A stretch of DNA of 64,000 nt, from the NCBI GenBank assembly GCA_054601695.1, contig BAAHQB010000191.1:309373-373372 (forward strand). Direction: 5' to 3'. Below, piece by piece: positions 47,020 to 58,045 of the stretch (its first letter is position 1; every line of letters starts with the position of its first letter). A model generated the notes under the pieces. The model searched no databases, had not been told where the DNA came from, and saw nothing but the letters and a program-made list of their open reading frames with translations. Made by a program: the position numbers and the translations under genes. The stretch is from Amorphochlora amoebiformis. Taxonomy: Eukaryota; Cercozoa; Chlorarachniophyceae.

Positions 47020-47317
47020 GTTAGGGTTAGGGTGTCGGGTTAGGGTGTCGGGTTAGGGTGCCGGGTTAGGGTGTCGGGTTAGGGTGTCGGGTTAGGGTTA
47101 GGGTGTCGGGTTAGGGTGTCGGGTTAGGGTGTCGGGTTAGGGTGTCGGGTGTCGGGTGTCGGGTGTCGGGTGTCGGGTGTCGGGTGTCGGGTGTCGGGTG
47201 TCGGGTGTCGGGTGTCGGGTGTCGGGTGTCGGGTTAGGGTGTCGGGTTAGGGTTAGGGTTAGGGTTAGGGTTAGGGTTAGGGTTAGGGTTAGGGTGTCGG
47301 GTTAGGGTTAGGGTTAG
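47020..47317 (+). repeat. Mixed TTAGGG/TGTCGGG array, left part
   Basis: Hexamers TTAGGG alternate with heptamers TGTCGGG. At 47139-47232 the heptamer alone repeats about 13 times, and at 47240-47290 TTAGGG alone repeats. The G-rich strand points to the chromosome end, as in the terminal telomere. It is cut off at 47317 by the transposon and continues at 51688. Confidence 0.93.
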
Positions 47318-47359
47318 CTTGGTTGGGTCAAAATATATAAAAATAATGATAAGATTATA
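47318..47359 (+). repeat. Left terminal inverted repeat of the transposon
   Basis: Matches the reverse complement of 51646-51687 over about 42 bases with roughly six differences and one gap. The outermost 14 bases (CTTGGTTGGGTCAA) are identical. Confidence 0.88.
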
Positions 47360-47737
47360 CAAAAAATAGAGAATTGAGAATAAAGCTATGTGTTTAAAAG
47401 ATTAGAAAAAGTAGCATGAGAGATAAAGAAAAATGAATTAACAGTACTTGCTAATGTTTACATACAGTTGAAATTAAAACGATATATAAATTTGAACTGT
47501 AAAAAGATATGTGTAAATCAATTCTCATGAAAAAACATATCAAAAAAATACAGAAGGAATATATGAAGTACAATAATGGAATATAGTAAGGATGAAATAA
47601 GTGAACAATATGGGAAATATTTATTCATAAATGGGTATAAATTTTAATATATGAACATAATATATACATAATTTTGAAGTGAATTGATATCGGTGAATAT
47701 AACTTACTAATACAATAGAAAGTTCAATACCAATGAT

Positions 47738-47775
47738 GTTAAGATTTCTACTGGTAGAAATCTTGTTTACAATAG
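47738..47775 (+). other. Possible 5' intron with the element's palindrome
   Basis: A GT...AG segment of 38 nt upstream of the first gene. It carries 11-bp arms AAGATTTCTAC and GTAGAAATCTT around a 2-nt loop. By analogy with the four coding introns it may be a 5' untranslated intron. There is no coding frame here to test it. Confidence 0.5.
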
Positions 47776-47913
47776 AATACTAAATTTTTACAAGTCTATT
47801 GTACATTATTTAAATACTACTAGGGATGAATAGAGTTGAATTTATGAAGATCTATTGAATAAAACATATGATAAAGAGGTGAATTAGCCAATAAATAAAT
47901 CACACGGAAATGA

Positions 47914-48683
47914 ATGATATCTATTCCTCTCAAGCCAGATATCCATGCCATCAATTCCGTATTCCATGATGAGAAAAAAGGACATCGTTATTCCCAGGCT
48001 TTACGTGATGTTGTTGATGGCCCTCGACATGTGACGCCACTGCAATTGTTCAAAGATAATATTTCTTCGAATGCTGGTTTAATGTCGATTTTACTCAAGA
48101 TGGAAGTATATCGCGTCAAAGGAAAGCTTCTCGTCACCGTGGCTGATTGCAATATATACATGAGAATTATGAAGGTATTTTACCCTATGTAAAGATTTCT
48201 ATCAGTAGAATTCTTAACATTTTCTTGCAGGCATTATGGTCGAAGAGTTTCTACATTCTTTCATCCCGATCATTTATCTTACCGGTCCTCGGTTGGTGGC
48301 ACTCCTTTAAATTTGCGAATATCCTTATATGGAGGAAATTCAAATATATCCTTCAACCTTTGTTCAAACTTCTATATCCCGGCCAAGAGTATAAAGCAAA
48401 ACCTAAATATCTCACTCAAATACTTTATGTATTTAGTGTGATTCGTCACGCTGCTTCGAAAGATTATGTTAACATTCTCTCCATATTCGATGAAAGTGTT
48501 GTCACTAAGGATTCTGACGTCTGTCCGTCTTGCTTCGTCGAATCTAAGTATTCATATGCGAGGGAACACATACGTTCTCTTCGAACTCTCATCCAACTGT
48601 ATATTCCTGTTCTCCAAGACTATGGATTGTACCTCAAGCTTGATGACTTCTCCAATCTCTTCAATCTCATAAGAAGCTCATAG
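47914..48683 (+). CDS. Transposon protein 1, unrecognised (237 residues)
   Basis: Exons 47914-48174 and 48231-48683. The 56-nt intron has GTATTT...TTGCAG and carries the palindrome in reverse orientation. The protein starts MISIPLKPDIHAINSVFHDE. It contains a VTVADCNIYMRIMKALW stretch, a PVLGWWHSFKFANILIWRKF segment and a CPSCF pair. I do not recognise a domain. The aromatic WWHSFK block after an acidic VADC is faintly like segments of large uncharacterised transposon proteins, which is only an impression. Start chosen at the first ATG that keeps the frame open; another ATG at 47911 is out of frame. Confidence 0.7.
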
Positions 48684-48899
48684 TTATTTTCGCAAACTTC
48701 GGCCACACGGAGTATTTGATGAATACTTATGTACATCAATGTGACATCTTTGTAGAGACAAAGAAACTATAGTTGAAAAAGAGCAGTACCAAGAAATCCT
48801 ACATGACCAAATATTTACTTTAATGAGAAAATGAAATATGCATGTTAGTAAATCATATCTATAATGACGGCTTACATAAGAATGTAATAATAAAATAAT

Positions 48900-49224
48900 A
48901 TGATAATACCTTTTCCCGGGAATGCTATACGACAGGCTGAAAAAACTTTCAGTTGTAAATCTGATTCCTTAATAGATATCAAAAGAGATGCAAGGAGTTG
49001 TATCTTTTTTAACATGCCAGTTGTGCCTATGTTTCCGCAAGCAGTTTTCCATCTATATTATAAATATTTTTTAGAAGTAAAGATTTCTACTGGTAGAAAT
49101 CTTAACAATATTGAAATAGGTATATATAGGTGTTAAATCATGTTCATTAAAATTAATTGACGAATATATTTCGGATTATTTCGAATATATTAATGATGAT
49201 ATTAAAATTCAACGAAATAGTTAG
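48900..49224 (+). CDS. Transposon protein 2, unrecognised (93 residues)
   Basis: Exons 48900-49076 and 49120-49224. The 43-nt intron (GTAAAG...AAATAG) is almost entirely the palindrome, and removing it keeps the frame open for 34 more codons. The protein starts MIIPFPGNAIRQAEKTFSCK and ends acidic. It has no recognisable domain. It could also be a degraded middle part of a larger protein, since it lies between the other two genes in the same direction. Confidence 0.55.
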
Positions 49225-49488
49225 CATAATTACATGAAGGTTAAGAATTTATATTTATTCGGCCGAAATATTCAGATATTTTTAACTTAGGTGAAATCAC
49301 CAAAGCGTCATTTTATGTACAAAATATTGAATTTAGCGGGAAAATCCAAAATATCTTCATTTACTGCGAAAGGGGTAGCTTAAATACCTTGCCATGGGTC
49401 TGAAGAAGGAAGGTCAGGGAAGAATCGCGATATTGTCGTTCTTTTTTTGTATATGATACTCGGCTTTACTCCTAAAACATAATTCCAA

Positions 49489-51314
49489 TTGAATATTTTG
49501 AAAGGGAAGAAGGGGAAAAAGGAATCGAGGGGCTCTGGACACGAAACTAAGCTCCTTCTGGAGTCAAAGTTTTTCTTTACCGGGATTGGAGATCCAAACA
49601 ACCACTGGAATTTGGTGATACTGAAGGATGAAGGGGAGGGGAAACGAAGTCGATTCGAAAAGTACAAAGTCCAGAGGCTGAGCAAGTCTGAACGACGCAA
49701 CGTGAAGAAGGTCACTTATCTAAACTGGATAAATGCGATCGTGAACAGTGAAGACACCGGAAGAATACACTTATCTTTACTCCTCTCCAATTGGGTTGAG
49801 AACGACACTGCTTCTCCTCGCTCCAATGAGTATGCGAAGATGAGCCATATCATCAGGAAATACGGTGCATTATTAAATTATATAAATACATCATATTTAT
49901 ATATATATGTAATTAACAAGAAGTTCGAGCCGAAGAATAGGACGATTCCATCAGAGATTGAGATGGCCTTCCAGAACTACACCGATCAGTGCAAATTTAA
50001 GTCCGCTTTCGAGGGAGCTGAAACAATAAAAGTTGCGCAAAAGGGATTGGAAGTGTGCTTTTTGAACGGAGATGTTCTTGGTAATCTAGGCAAGGCAATG
50101 GCGAATCAATCAAAAAATATAGGTAAATATATTTTATTAAGATTTCTACCAGTAGAATTCTAAACATTCATTCATTTTGTTTTTTATAGGATACATTCTC
50201 ATCGATACAGTCATCGGGGCAATAGATAATGGTGTATCCTTTAACGCTGATATGCTCAATCGTTATCTCATGAAGATTCAGACGAACAAGGCTATTGATT
50301 TGGAATCTAAGATGATAGATGATCTCACTGTCTTCGTTCGTTGTACGACATATTCCTCGCATTTTACTACTCAACTCCTTCAAAGACATGGATATTCTCA
50401 TATCCAGACTTTTTTCGTCTTCATCCACGACCTTAACCCTCGTAAAAGTAAAAACTCGTTTTACGAAATGGTCGAGTGCTACGTCATCGCTCGCAGTGGC
50501 GTCCATGTGAATAAGGAGGTTGTCTCTCAGACATCTTTGTTTCATCTAAGCATCCTGAGATTCGTTCTGGCCCCATCGTTCTTCGTTCTGAGAGGAATAC
50601 CGACGTGATGGATCATCTTTGCAGAACATTCATTGATGTTCGATCCAATGTTTTGATAGTGCATGGAGGTTCGGGGGCAGATGCATGTGCTATCGTCCAC
50701 AACGGGTGCAATGTTATCCAGTTGAATTCCAGCGATACTATTACAAACCTTGCCAAATGTCGTCTCCAGAAATTTCTTTCATCTTCACCAGAGGAACAAG
50801 TTATTGATATGCGCACTAAATTTCATCCTACCCTTTCGTCCATATCTTCTCTACATGCCTTCGGAACATATTGGAAACAATGCGGGATCACCGAGGGCAA
50901 AACCAAACTACAAGATGATACCAAGCATAGTAGCACTCGGTCTTCTTCTCCGATATCTATTTTATCTCCAGTTGCAGGTATCTAATATCTTTTTACATAT
51001 GTTAAGAATTCTACTGGTAGAAATCTTAGTAAAGATTTATCTTAGGTAAAAAGAGGCCTGGTCCGCTGGTCAAACAATCTCCAGCCAAGAAGCAAAAATC
51101 TCTTAATCGGCGTGATTCATCTGCTGGTATATGTTCATCTACTGCGTGTAAGAATACTCTACTTCCTTCTGAGATTCGAAGGTGTTATGAGTGTCAACAA
51201 GATTTCTGCAAAGCTTGTTGCCATCTGAAGTCGAAGAATCTGAAGACAGGGTTCTTTTGTTCTGCTATATGTCTGAAAGCCTTCGATGATATTGTTGCCG
51301 CTAGGCATTCATAA
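49489..51314 (+). pseudogene. Transposon protein 3: degenerate methyltransferase-like with a Cys-rich C-terminus
   Basis: Coding blocks 49489-50122, 50190-50977 and 51046-51314. Introns are 67 and 68 nt, each with the palindrome. The N-terminus is unresolved (no early in-frame ATG; an ATG at 49394 may belong to an upstream exon). The order FLNGDVLGNL, YILIDTVIG, ECYVIARSG, KHPEIRSGPIVLRS, then NVLIVHGGSGADACAIVHNG resembles a beta-type N6/N4 DNA methyltransferase. In that scheme DTVIG stands where the catalytic DPPY should be and HGGSG where DPFxGSG should be, so it would be inactive. The last ~90 residues are Lys-rich, then Cys-rich: CSSTACKN, RRCYECQQDFCKACC, FFCSAICLKAF, a likely zinc finger. 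The frame changes by two bases at a TCTCTC (50523-50528), so this copy is broken or frameshifted. Domain call is tentative. Confidence 0.55.
50523..50528 (+). other. Frame change at a TC repeat in protein 3
   Basis: Upstream of here the frame ...HVNKEVV is open, downstream the protein-like frame is SDIFVSSKHPEIRSG, two bases out. (TC)3 in place of (TC)2 explains the shift exactly. No GT-AG intron of sensible size fits. Confidence 0.7.
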
Positions 51315-51645
51315 GATTATTATATTTCCTTTCCATATATGAGTCCTAATTACATTAAATACTATCCAAATTATTATTTCATTAAAATTAAATTCCTGTC
51401 TTTAAATGCATTATTATTTCTACTTACACTCCTTTCCTATATTAATTAAAAAAATATACTATTGCCATATGACTTGTGACCGTCATTATAGTACATATTC
51501 TCAACTAGTCATTAATTCATATTTTATACATTCTATATTTCATCTCTCATCCTTAATATATTTCAAATATGTATTTATACATCGATACTATTCAAATTGA
51601 TTCTTGAATACCGTAAAAACAGCAATACCATTTCACGTTATTCGG

Positions 51646-51687
51646 CTATAATCTTAACTTTTTTTTATATATCTTGACCCAACCAAG
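51646..51687 (-). repeat. Right terminal inverted repeat of the transposon
   Basis: Ends TTGACCCAACCAAG, the reverse complement of the left end. The next bases are TTAGGG repeat. Confidence 0.88.
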
Positions 51688-52710
51688 TTAGGGTTAGGGT
51701 TAGGGTGTCGGGTTAGGGTGTCGGGTTAGGGTGTCGGGTTAGGGTGTCGGGTTAGGGTTAGGGTGTCGGGTTAGGGTTAGGGTTAGGGTGTCGGGTTAGG
51801 GTTAGGGTGTCGGGTTAGGGTTAGGGTGTCGGGTTAGGGTGTCGGGTTAGGGTGTCGGGTTAGGGTTAGGGTTAGGGTGTCGGGTTAGGGTTAGGGTGTC
51901 GGGTTAGGGTTAGGGTGTCGGGTTAGGGTTAGGGTGTCGGGTTAGGGTGTCGGGTTAGGGTGTCGGGTTAGGGTTAGGGTTAGGGTTAGGGTTAGGGTGT
52001 CGGGTTAGGGTGTCGGGTTAGGGTGTCGGGTTAGGGTGTCGGGTTAGGGTGTCGGGTTAGGGTGTCGGGTTAGGGTGTCGGGTTAGGGTGTCGGGTTAGG
52101 GTGTCGGGTTAGGGTGTCGGGTTAGGGTGTCGGGTTAGGGTGTCGGGTTAGGGTGTCGGGTTAGGGTGTCGGGTTAGGGTGTCGGGTTAGGGTTAGGGTT
52201 AGGGTTAGGGTTAGGGTGTCGGGTTAGGGTTAGGGTGTCGGGTTAGGGTTAGGGTGTCGGGTTAGGGTTAGGGTTAGGGTTAGGGTGTCGGGTTAGGGTT
52301 AGGGTGTCGGGTTAGGGTTAGGGTTAGGGTGTCGGGTTAGGGTTAGGGTTAGGGTTAGGGTGTCGGGTTAGGGTTAGGGTTAGGGTGTCGGGTTAGGGTT
52401 AGGGTTAGGGTTAGGGTTAGGGTGTCGGGTAAGGGTTAGGGTTAGGGTTAGGGTGTCGGGTTAGGGTTAGGGTGTCGGGTTAGGGTTAGGGTGTCGGGTT
52501 CGGGTTAGGGTGTCGGGTTAGGGTTAGGGTTAGGGTTAGGGTTAGGGTGTCGGGTTAGGGTGTCGGGTTAGGGTGTCGGGTTAGGGTTAGGGTGTCGGGT
52601 TAGGGTTAGGGTTAGGGTTAGGGTTAGGGTTAGGGTTAGGGTTAGGGTTAGGGTGTCGGGTTAGGGTGTCGGGTTAGGGTTAGGGTTAGGGTTAGGGTTA
52701 GGGTGTCGGG
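51688..52710 (+). repeat. Mixed TTAGGG/TGTCGGG array, right part
   Basis: Continues the array broken by the transposon. TGTCGGG heptamers are separated by one to nine TTAGGG hexamers, with rare point changes. Heptamers become sparser toward 52710. Confidence 0.95.
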
Positions 52711-53043
52711 TTAGGGTTAGGGTTAGGGTTAGGGTTAGGGTTAGGGTTAGGGTTAGGGTTAGGGTTAGGGTTAGGGTTAGGGTTAGGGTTAGGGTTAGGG
52801 TTAGGGTTAGGGTTAGGGTTAGGGTTAGGGTTAGGGTTAGGGTTAGGGTTAGGGTTAGGGTTAGGGTTAGGGTTAGGGTTAGGGTTAGGGTTAGGGTTAG
52901 GGTTAGGGTTAGGGTTAGGGTTAGGGTTAGGGTTAGGGTTAGGGTTAGGGTTAGGGTTAGGGTTAGGGTTAGGGTTAGGGTTAGGGTTAGGGTTAGGGTT
53001 AGGGTTAGGGTTAGGGTTAGGGTTAGGGTTAGGGTTAGGGTTA
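52711..53043 (+). repeat. Pure interstitial (TTAGGG)n, about 55 copies
   Basis: Uninterrupted TTAGGG in telomeric orientation, nearly as long as the telomere at the window end (353 bp). It borders the mixed array inward and the first subtelomeric unit outward. The long minus frame that reads Asn-Pro repeats through it is an artefact. Confidence 0.95.
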
Positions 53044-54376
53044 GGTTCGGGGACTCCTAATGAGTTGGAGCTATCCATGTAGAGCAAGTTAGTTGAACAC
53101 CAAAGTAATTTCACAAACACATGCATATACAATATATATAAATGAATGTACAATATATATATATGGAAATATGAAATATATAATATATATATATATATAT
53201 ATATAATATATATAAATATATATATATATATGAAAACATATATATATATATATATATAATATATATAATATAATATATATATATAAACATAAACCATACA
53301 CAATATGCACAAACAAATAAATATATATACATACAATGTGTGTGTGGGGCTTACCTGCACCCGACCAACGTTCTTGCGAACGACAGTTTCGGCCCTCTTA
53401 TGGTGGGGACTCATCAGGGGGGAACCGTCGCAGGATGTCGGTCTTGCAGGCAGGCTCGCTTCTTGCCAGTGTGTGTCGCGAAACGGATAGATGTTGCGTT
53501 GTCGCGCTGCCGGGGCGTCTTTAAAGGGCTTGACACGTGTACTGTGGTGGTTCAGGTTGTGACATGGGGCTCTGAAGGCGTTCCAGGATTCCGGGGATTC
53601 CAGGAGAATGGCAGGCATTGGCGGGCAGTGACGGGGGGGTCTCATCGCAGACCAGAATGGAGGTCGGCGTCGGTCGAATCTCTTCGAAACCGTGGACGTT
53701 GAAGGGCGTATGCATATACATATTAACCATGGAGCCTCGTGAAGGTCTCCATCCGCTTGGGGTGTGACGGGGCGGACTTCGGTCGCTGCAGAAGGCTTGG
53801 GGGAGAAGACTTGTGAGAAGGGAAGGTGCGTGGACTGGTGGTGGTCTCTCGCTTTGAAGGAGGTTGTATAGCCTCTCGACATGCTCTCAGGTCATATAAC
53901 GCTTGCAGACGGTGCTGTTGTGGCTTGTCGTCATGCTGTATTGTGCGTCAGACGTATGCAGAACTTGTGATGATCGTTGCTGATACTCTTCTCGATTTTA
54001 TTTTATATACCGACGGGGTCACGGGCCTCCGGTGTAAGTTGGTAGTTCAGTGTATATGTCCAGGAGAGATGCATCCAGGTCATGGATGGGGTGACTAGGA
54101 TTAGGGTTAGGGAAACCCAACCATATTCGTACACCTCTTGTGCCATATAGCCATCTCAATATACAATCTTGATGCTCAGGTTGGAAGGCGCTAAGGGCTC
54201 GGGACTTGACCCATCATGACGGCGCCAATCGCTCGATGTATTGTTAGGTTCGGGGACTCCTAATGAGTTGGAGCTATCCATGTAGAGCAAGTTAGTTGAA
54301 CACCAAAGTAATTTCACAAACACATGCATATACAATATATATAAATGAATGTACAATATATATATATGGAAATATG

Positions 54377-54428
<52 letters not shown>

Positions 54429-55557
54429 ATATATATATATAATATATAATATAATATATATATATAAACATAAACCATACACAATATGCACAAACAAATA
54501 AATATATATACATACAATGTGTGTGTGGGGCTTACCTGCACCCGACCAACGTTCTTGCGAACGACAGTTTCGGCCCTCTTATGGTGGGGACTCATCAGGG
54601 GGGAACCGTCGCAGGATGTCGGTCTTGCAGGCAGGCTCGCTTCTTGCCAGTGTGTGTCGCGAAACGGATAGATGTTGCGTTGTCGCGCTGCCGGGGCGTC
54701 TTTAAAGGGCTTGACACGTGTACTGTGGTGGTTCAGGTTGTGACATGGGGCTCTGAAGGCGTTCCAGGATTCCGGGGATTCCAGGAGAATGGCAGGCATT
54801 GGCGGGCAGTGACGGGGGGGTCTCATCGCAGACCAGAATGGAGGTCGGCGTCGGTCGAATCTCTTCGAAACCGTGGACGTTGAAGGGCGTATGCATATAC
54901 ATATTAACCATGGAGCCTCGTGAAGGTCTCCATCCGCTTGGGGTGTGACGGGGCGGACTTCGGTCGCTGCAGAAGGCTTGGGGGAGAAGACTTGTGAGAA
55001 GGGAAGGTGCGTGGACTGGTGGTGGTCTCTCGCTTTGAAGGAGGTTGTATAGCCTCTCGACATGCTCTCAGGTCATATAACGCTTGCAGACGGTGCTGTT
55101 GTGGCTTGTCGTCATGCTGTATTGTGCGTCAGACGTATGCAGAACTTGTGATGATCGTTGCTGATACTCTTCTCGATTTTATTTTATATACCGACGGGGT
55201 CACGGGCCTCCGGTGTAAGTTGGTAGTTCAGTGTATATGTCCAGGAGAGATGCATCCAGGTCATGGATGGGGTGACTAGGATTAGGGTTAGGGAAACCCA
55301 ACCATATTCGTACACCTCTTGTGCCATATAGCCATCTCAATATACAATCTTGATGCTCAGGTTGGAAGGCGCTAAGGGCTCGGGACTTGACCCATCATGA
55401 CGGCGCCAATCGCTCGATGTATTGTTAGGTTCGGGGACTCCTAATGAGTTGGAGCTATCCATGTAGAGCAAGTTAGTTGAACACCAAAGTAATTTCACAA
55501 ACACATGCATATACAATATATATAAATGAATGTACAATATATATATATGGAAATATG

Positions 55558-55603
<46 letters not shown>

Positions 55604-55620
55604 TATATATATATAAAAAC

Positions 55621-55652
<32 letters not shown>

Positions 55653-56765
55653 TAATATAATATATATATATAAACATAAACCATACACAATATGCACAAA
55701 CAAATAAATATATATACATACAATGTGTGTGTGGGGCTTACCTGCACCCGACCAACGTTCTTGCGAACGACAGTTTCGGCCCTCTTATGGTGGGGACTCA
55801 TCAGGGGGGAACCGTCGCAGGATGTCGGTCTTGCAGGCAGGCTCGCTTCTTGCCAGTGTGTGTCGCGAAACGGATAGCTGTTGCGTTGTCGCGCTGCCGG
55901 GGCGTCTTTAAAGGGCTTGACACGTGTACTGTGGTGGTTCAGGTTGTGACATGGGGCTCTGAAGGCGTTCCAGGATTCCGGGGATTCCAGGAGAATGGCA
56001 GGCATTGGCGGGCAGTGACGGGGGGGTCTCATCGCAGACCAGAATGGAGGTCGGCGTCGGTCGAATCTCTTCGAAACCGTGGACGTTGAAGGGCGTATGC
56101 ATATACATATTAACCATGGAGCCTCGTGAAGGTCTCCATCCGCTTGGGGTGTGACGGGGCGGACTTCGGTCGCTGCAGAAGGCTTGGGGGAGAAGACTTG
56201 TGAGAAGGGAAGGTGCGTGGACTGGTGGTGGTCTCTCGCTTTGAAGGAGGTTGTATAGCCTCTCGACATGCTCTCAGGTCATATAACGCTTGCAGACGGT
56301 GCTGTTGTGGCTTGTCGTCATGCTGTATTGTGCGTCAGACGTATGCAGAACTTGTGATGATCGTTGCTGATACTCTTCTCGATTTTATTTTATAAACCGA
56401 CGGGGTCACGGGCCTCCGGTGTAAGTTGGTAGTTCAGTGTATATGTCCAGGAGAGATGCATCCAGGTCATGGATGGGGTGACTAGGATTAGGGTTAGGGA
56501 AACCCAACCATATTCGTACACCTCTTGTGCCATATAGCCATCTCAATATACAATCTTGATGCTCAGGTTGGAAGGCGCTAAGGGCTCGGGACTTGACCCA
56601 TCATGACGGCGCCAATCGCTCGATGTATTGTTAGGTTCGGGGACTCCTAATGAGTTGGAGCTATCCATGTAGAGCAAGTTAGTTGAACACCAAAGTAATT
56701 TCACAAACACATGCATATACAATATATATAAATGAATGTACAATATATATATATGGAAATATGAA

Positions 56766-56799
<34 letters not shown>

Positions 56800-56812
56800 T
56801 ATATATATGAAA

Positions 56813-56848
<36 letters not shown>

Positions 56849-58009
56849 ATATATATATATAAACATAAACCATACACAATATGCACAAACAAATAAATAT
56901 ATATACATACAATGTGTGTGTGGGGCTTACCTGCACCCGACCAACGTTCTTGCGAACGACAGTTTCGGCCCTCTTATGGTGGGGACTCATCAGGGGGGAA
57001 CCGTCGCAGGATGTCGGTCTTGCAGGCAGGCTCGCTTCTTGCCAGTGTGTGTCGCGAAACGGATAGCTGTTGCGTTGTCGCGCTGCCGGGGCGTCTTTAA
57101 AGGGCTTGACACGTGTACTGTGGTGGTTCAGGTTGTGACATGGGGCTCTGAAGGCGTTCCAGGATTCCGGGGATTCCAGGAGAATGGCAGGCATTGGCGG
57201 GCAGTGACGGGGGGGTCTCATCGCAGACCAGAATGGAGGTCGGCGTCGGTCGAATCTCTTCGAAACCGTGGACGTTGAAGGGCGTATGCATATACATATT
57301 AACCATGGAGCCTCGTGAAGGTCTCCATCCGCTTGGGGTGTGACGGGGCGGACTTCGGTCGCTGCAGAAGGCTTGGGGGAGAAGACTTGTGAGAAGGGAA
57401 GGTGCGTGGACTGGTGGTGGTCTCTCGCTTTGAAGGAGGTTGTATAGCCTCTCGACATGCTCTCAGGTCATATAACGCTTGCAGACGGTGCTGTTGTGGC
57501 TTGTCGTCATGCTGTATTGTGCGTCAGACGTATGCAGAACTTGTGATGATCGTTGCTGATACTCTTCTCGATTTTATTTTATAAACCGACGGGGTCACGG
57601 GCCTCCGGTGTAAGTTGGTAGTTCAGTGTATATGTCCAGGAGAGATGCATCCAGGTCATGGATGGGGTGACTAGGATTAGGGTTAGGGAAACCCAACCAT
57701 ATTCGTACACCTCTTGTGCCATATAGCCATCTCAATATACAATCTTGATGCTCAGGTTGGAAGGCGCTAAGGGCTCGGGACTTGACCCATCATGACGGCG
57801 CCAATCGCTCGATGTATTGTTAGGTTCGGGGACTCCTAATGAGTTGGAGCTATCCATGTAGAGCAAGTTAGTTGAACACCAAAGTAATTTCACAAACACA
57901 TGCATATACAATATATATAAATGAATGTACAATATATATATATGGAAATATGAAATATATATATATATATATATACATATATATATAATATATATATATA
58001 TATATAAAA

Positions 58010-58045
<36 letters not shown>

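Larger units (their letters stand above)
47318..51687. mobile_element. 4.37-kb DNA transposon inserted in telomere-like repeat
   Basis: The ends are inverted repeats: 47318-47359 and 51646-51687 both read, from outside, CTTGGTTGGGTCAA, one varying base, ATATATAAAAA, then a few mismatches and TAAGATTATA. The flanks are telomere-like array on both sides, with a shared TTAG at each border (a 4-bp target duplication, or 10 bp; the repeat makes the two indistinguishable). Inside there is no (TA)n, unlike the rest of the window. Three genes lie on the plus strand, and their four introns, plus a possible 5' intron, each hold the same palindrome. I recognise no standard DDE transposase or tyrosine recombinase, so the superfamily is open. 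Confidence 0.85.

Noticed and set aside
47738-51045. Repeats TCTAC..GTAGA resembling Cas12a CRISPR repeat hairpins
   Set aside because: The copies are not regularly spaced, lie inside spliceable introns in both orientations, have no spacers and no cas genes. The likeness is chance.
52698-53882. A 394-codon minus frame with a long Asn-Pro tail
   Set aside because: The tail is CCCTAA telomere repeat read in frame; only the first ~176 codons are the unit ORF discussed separately.
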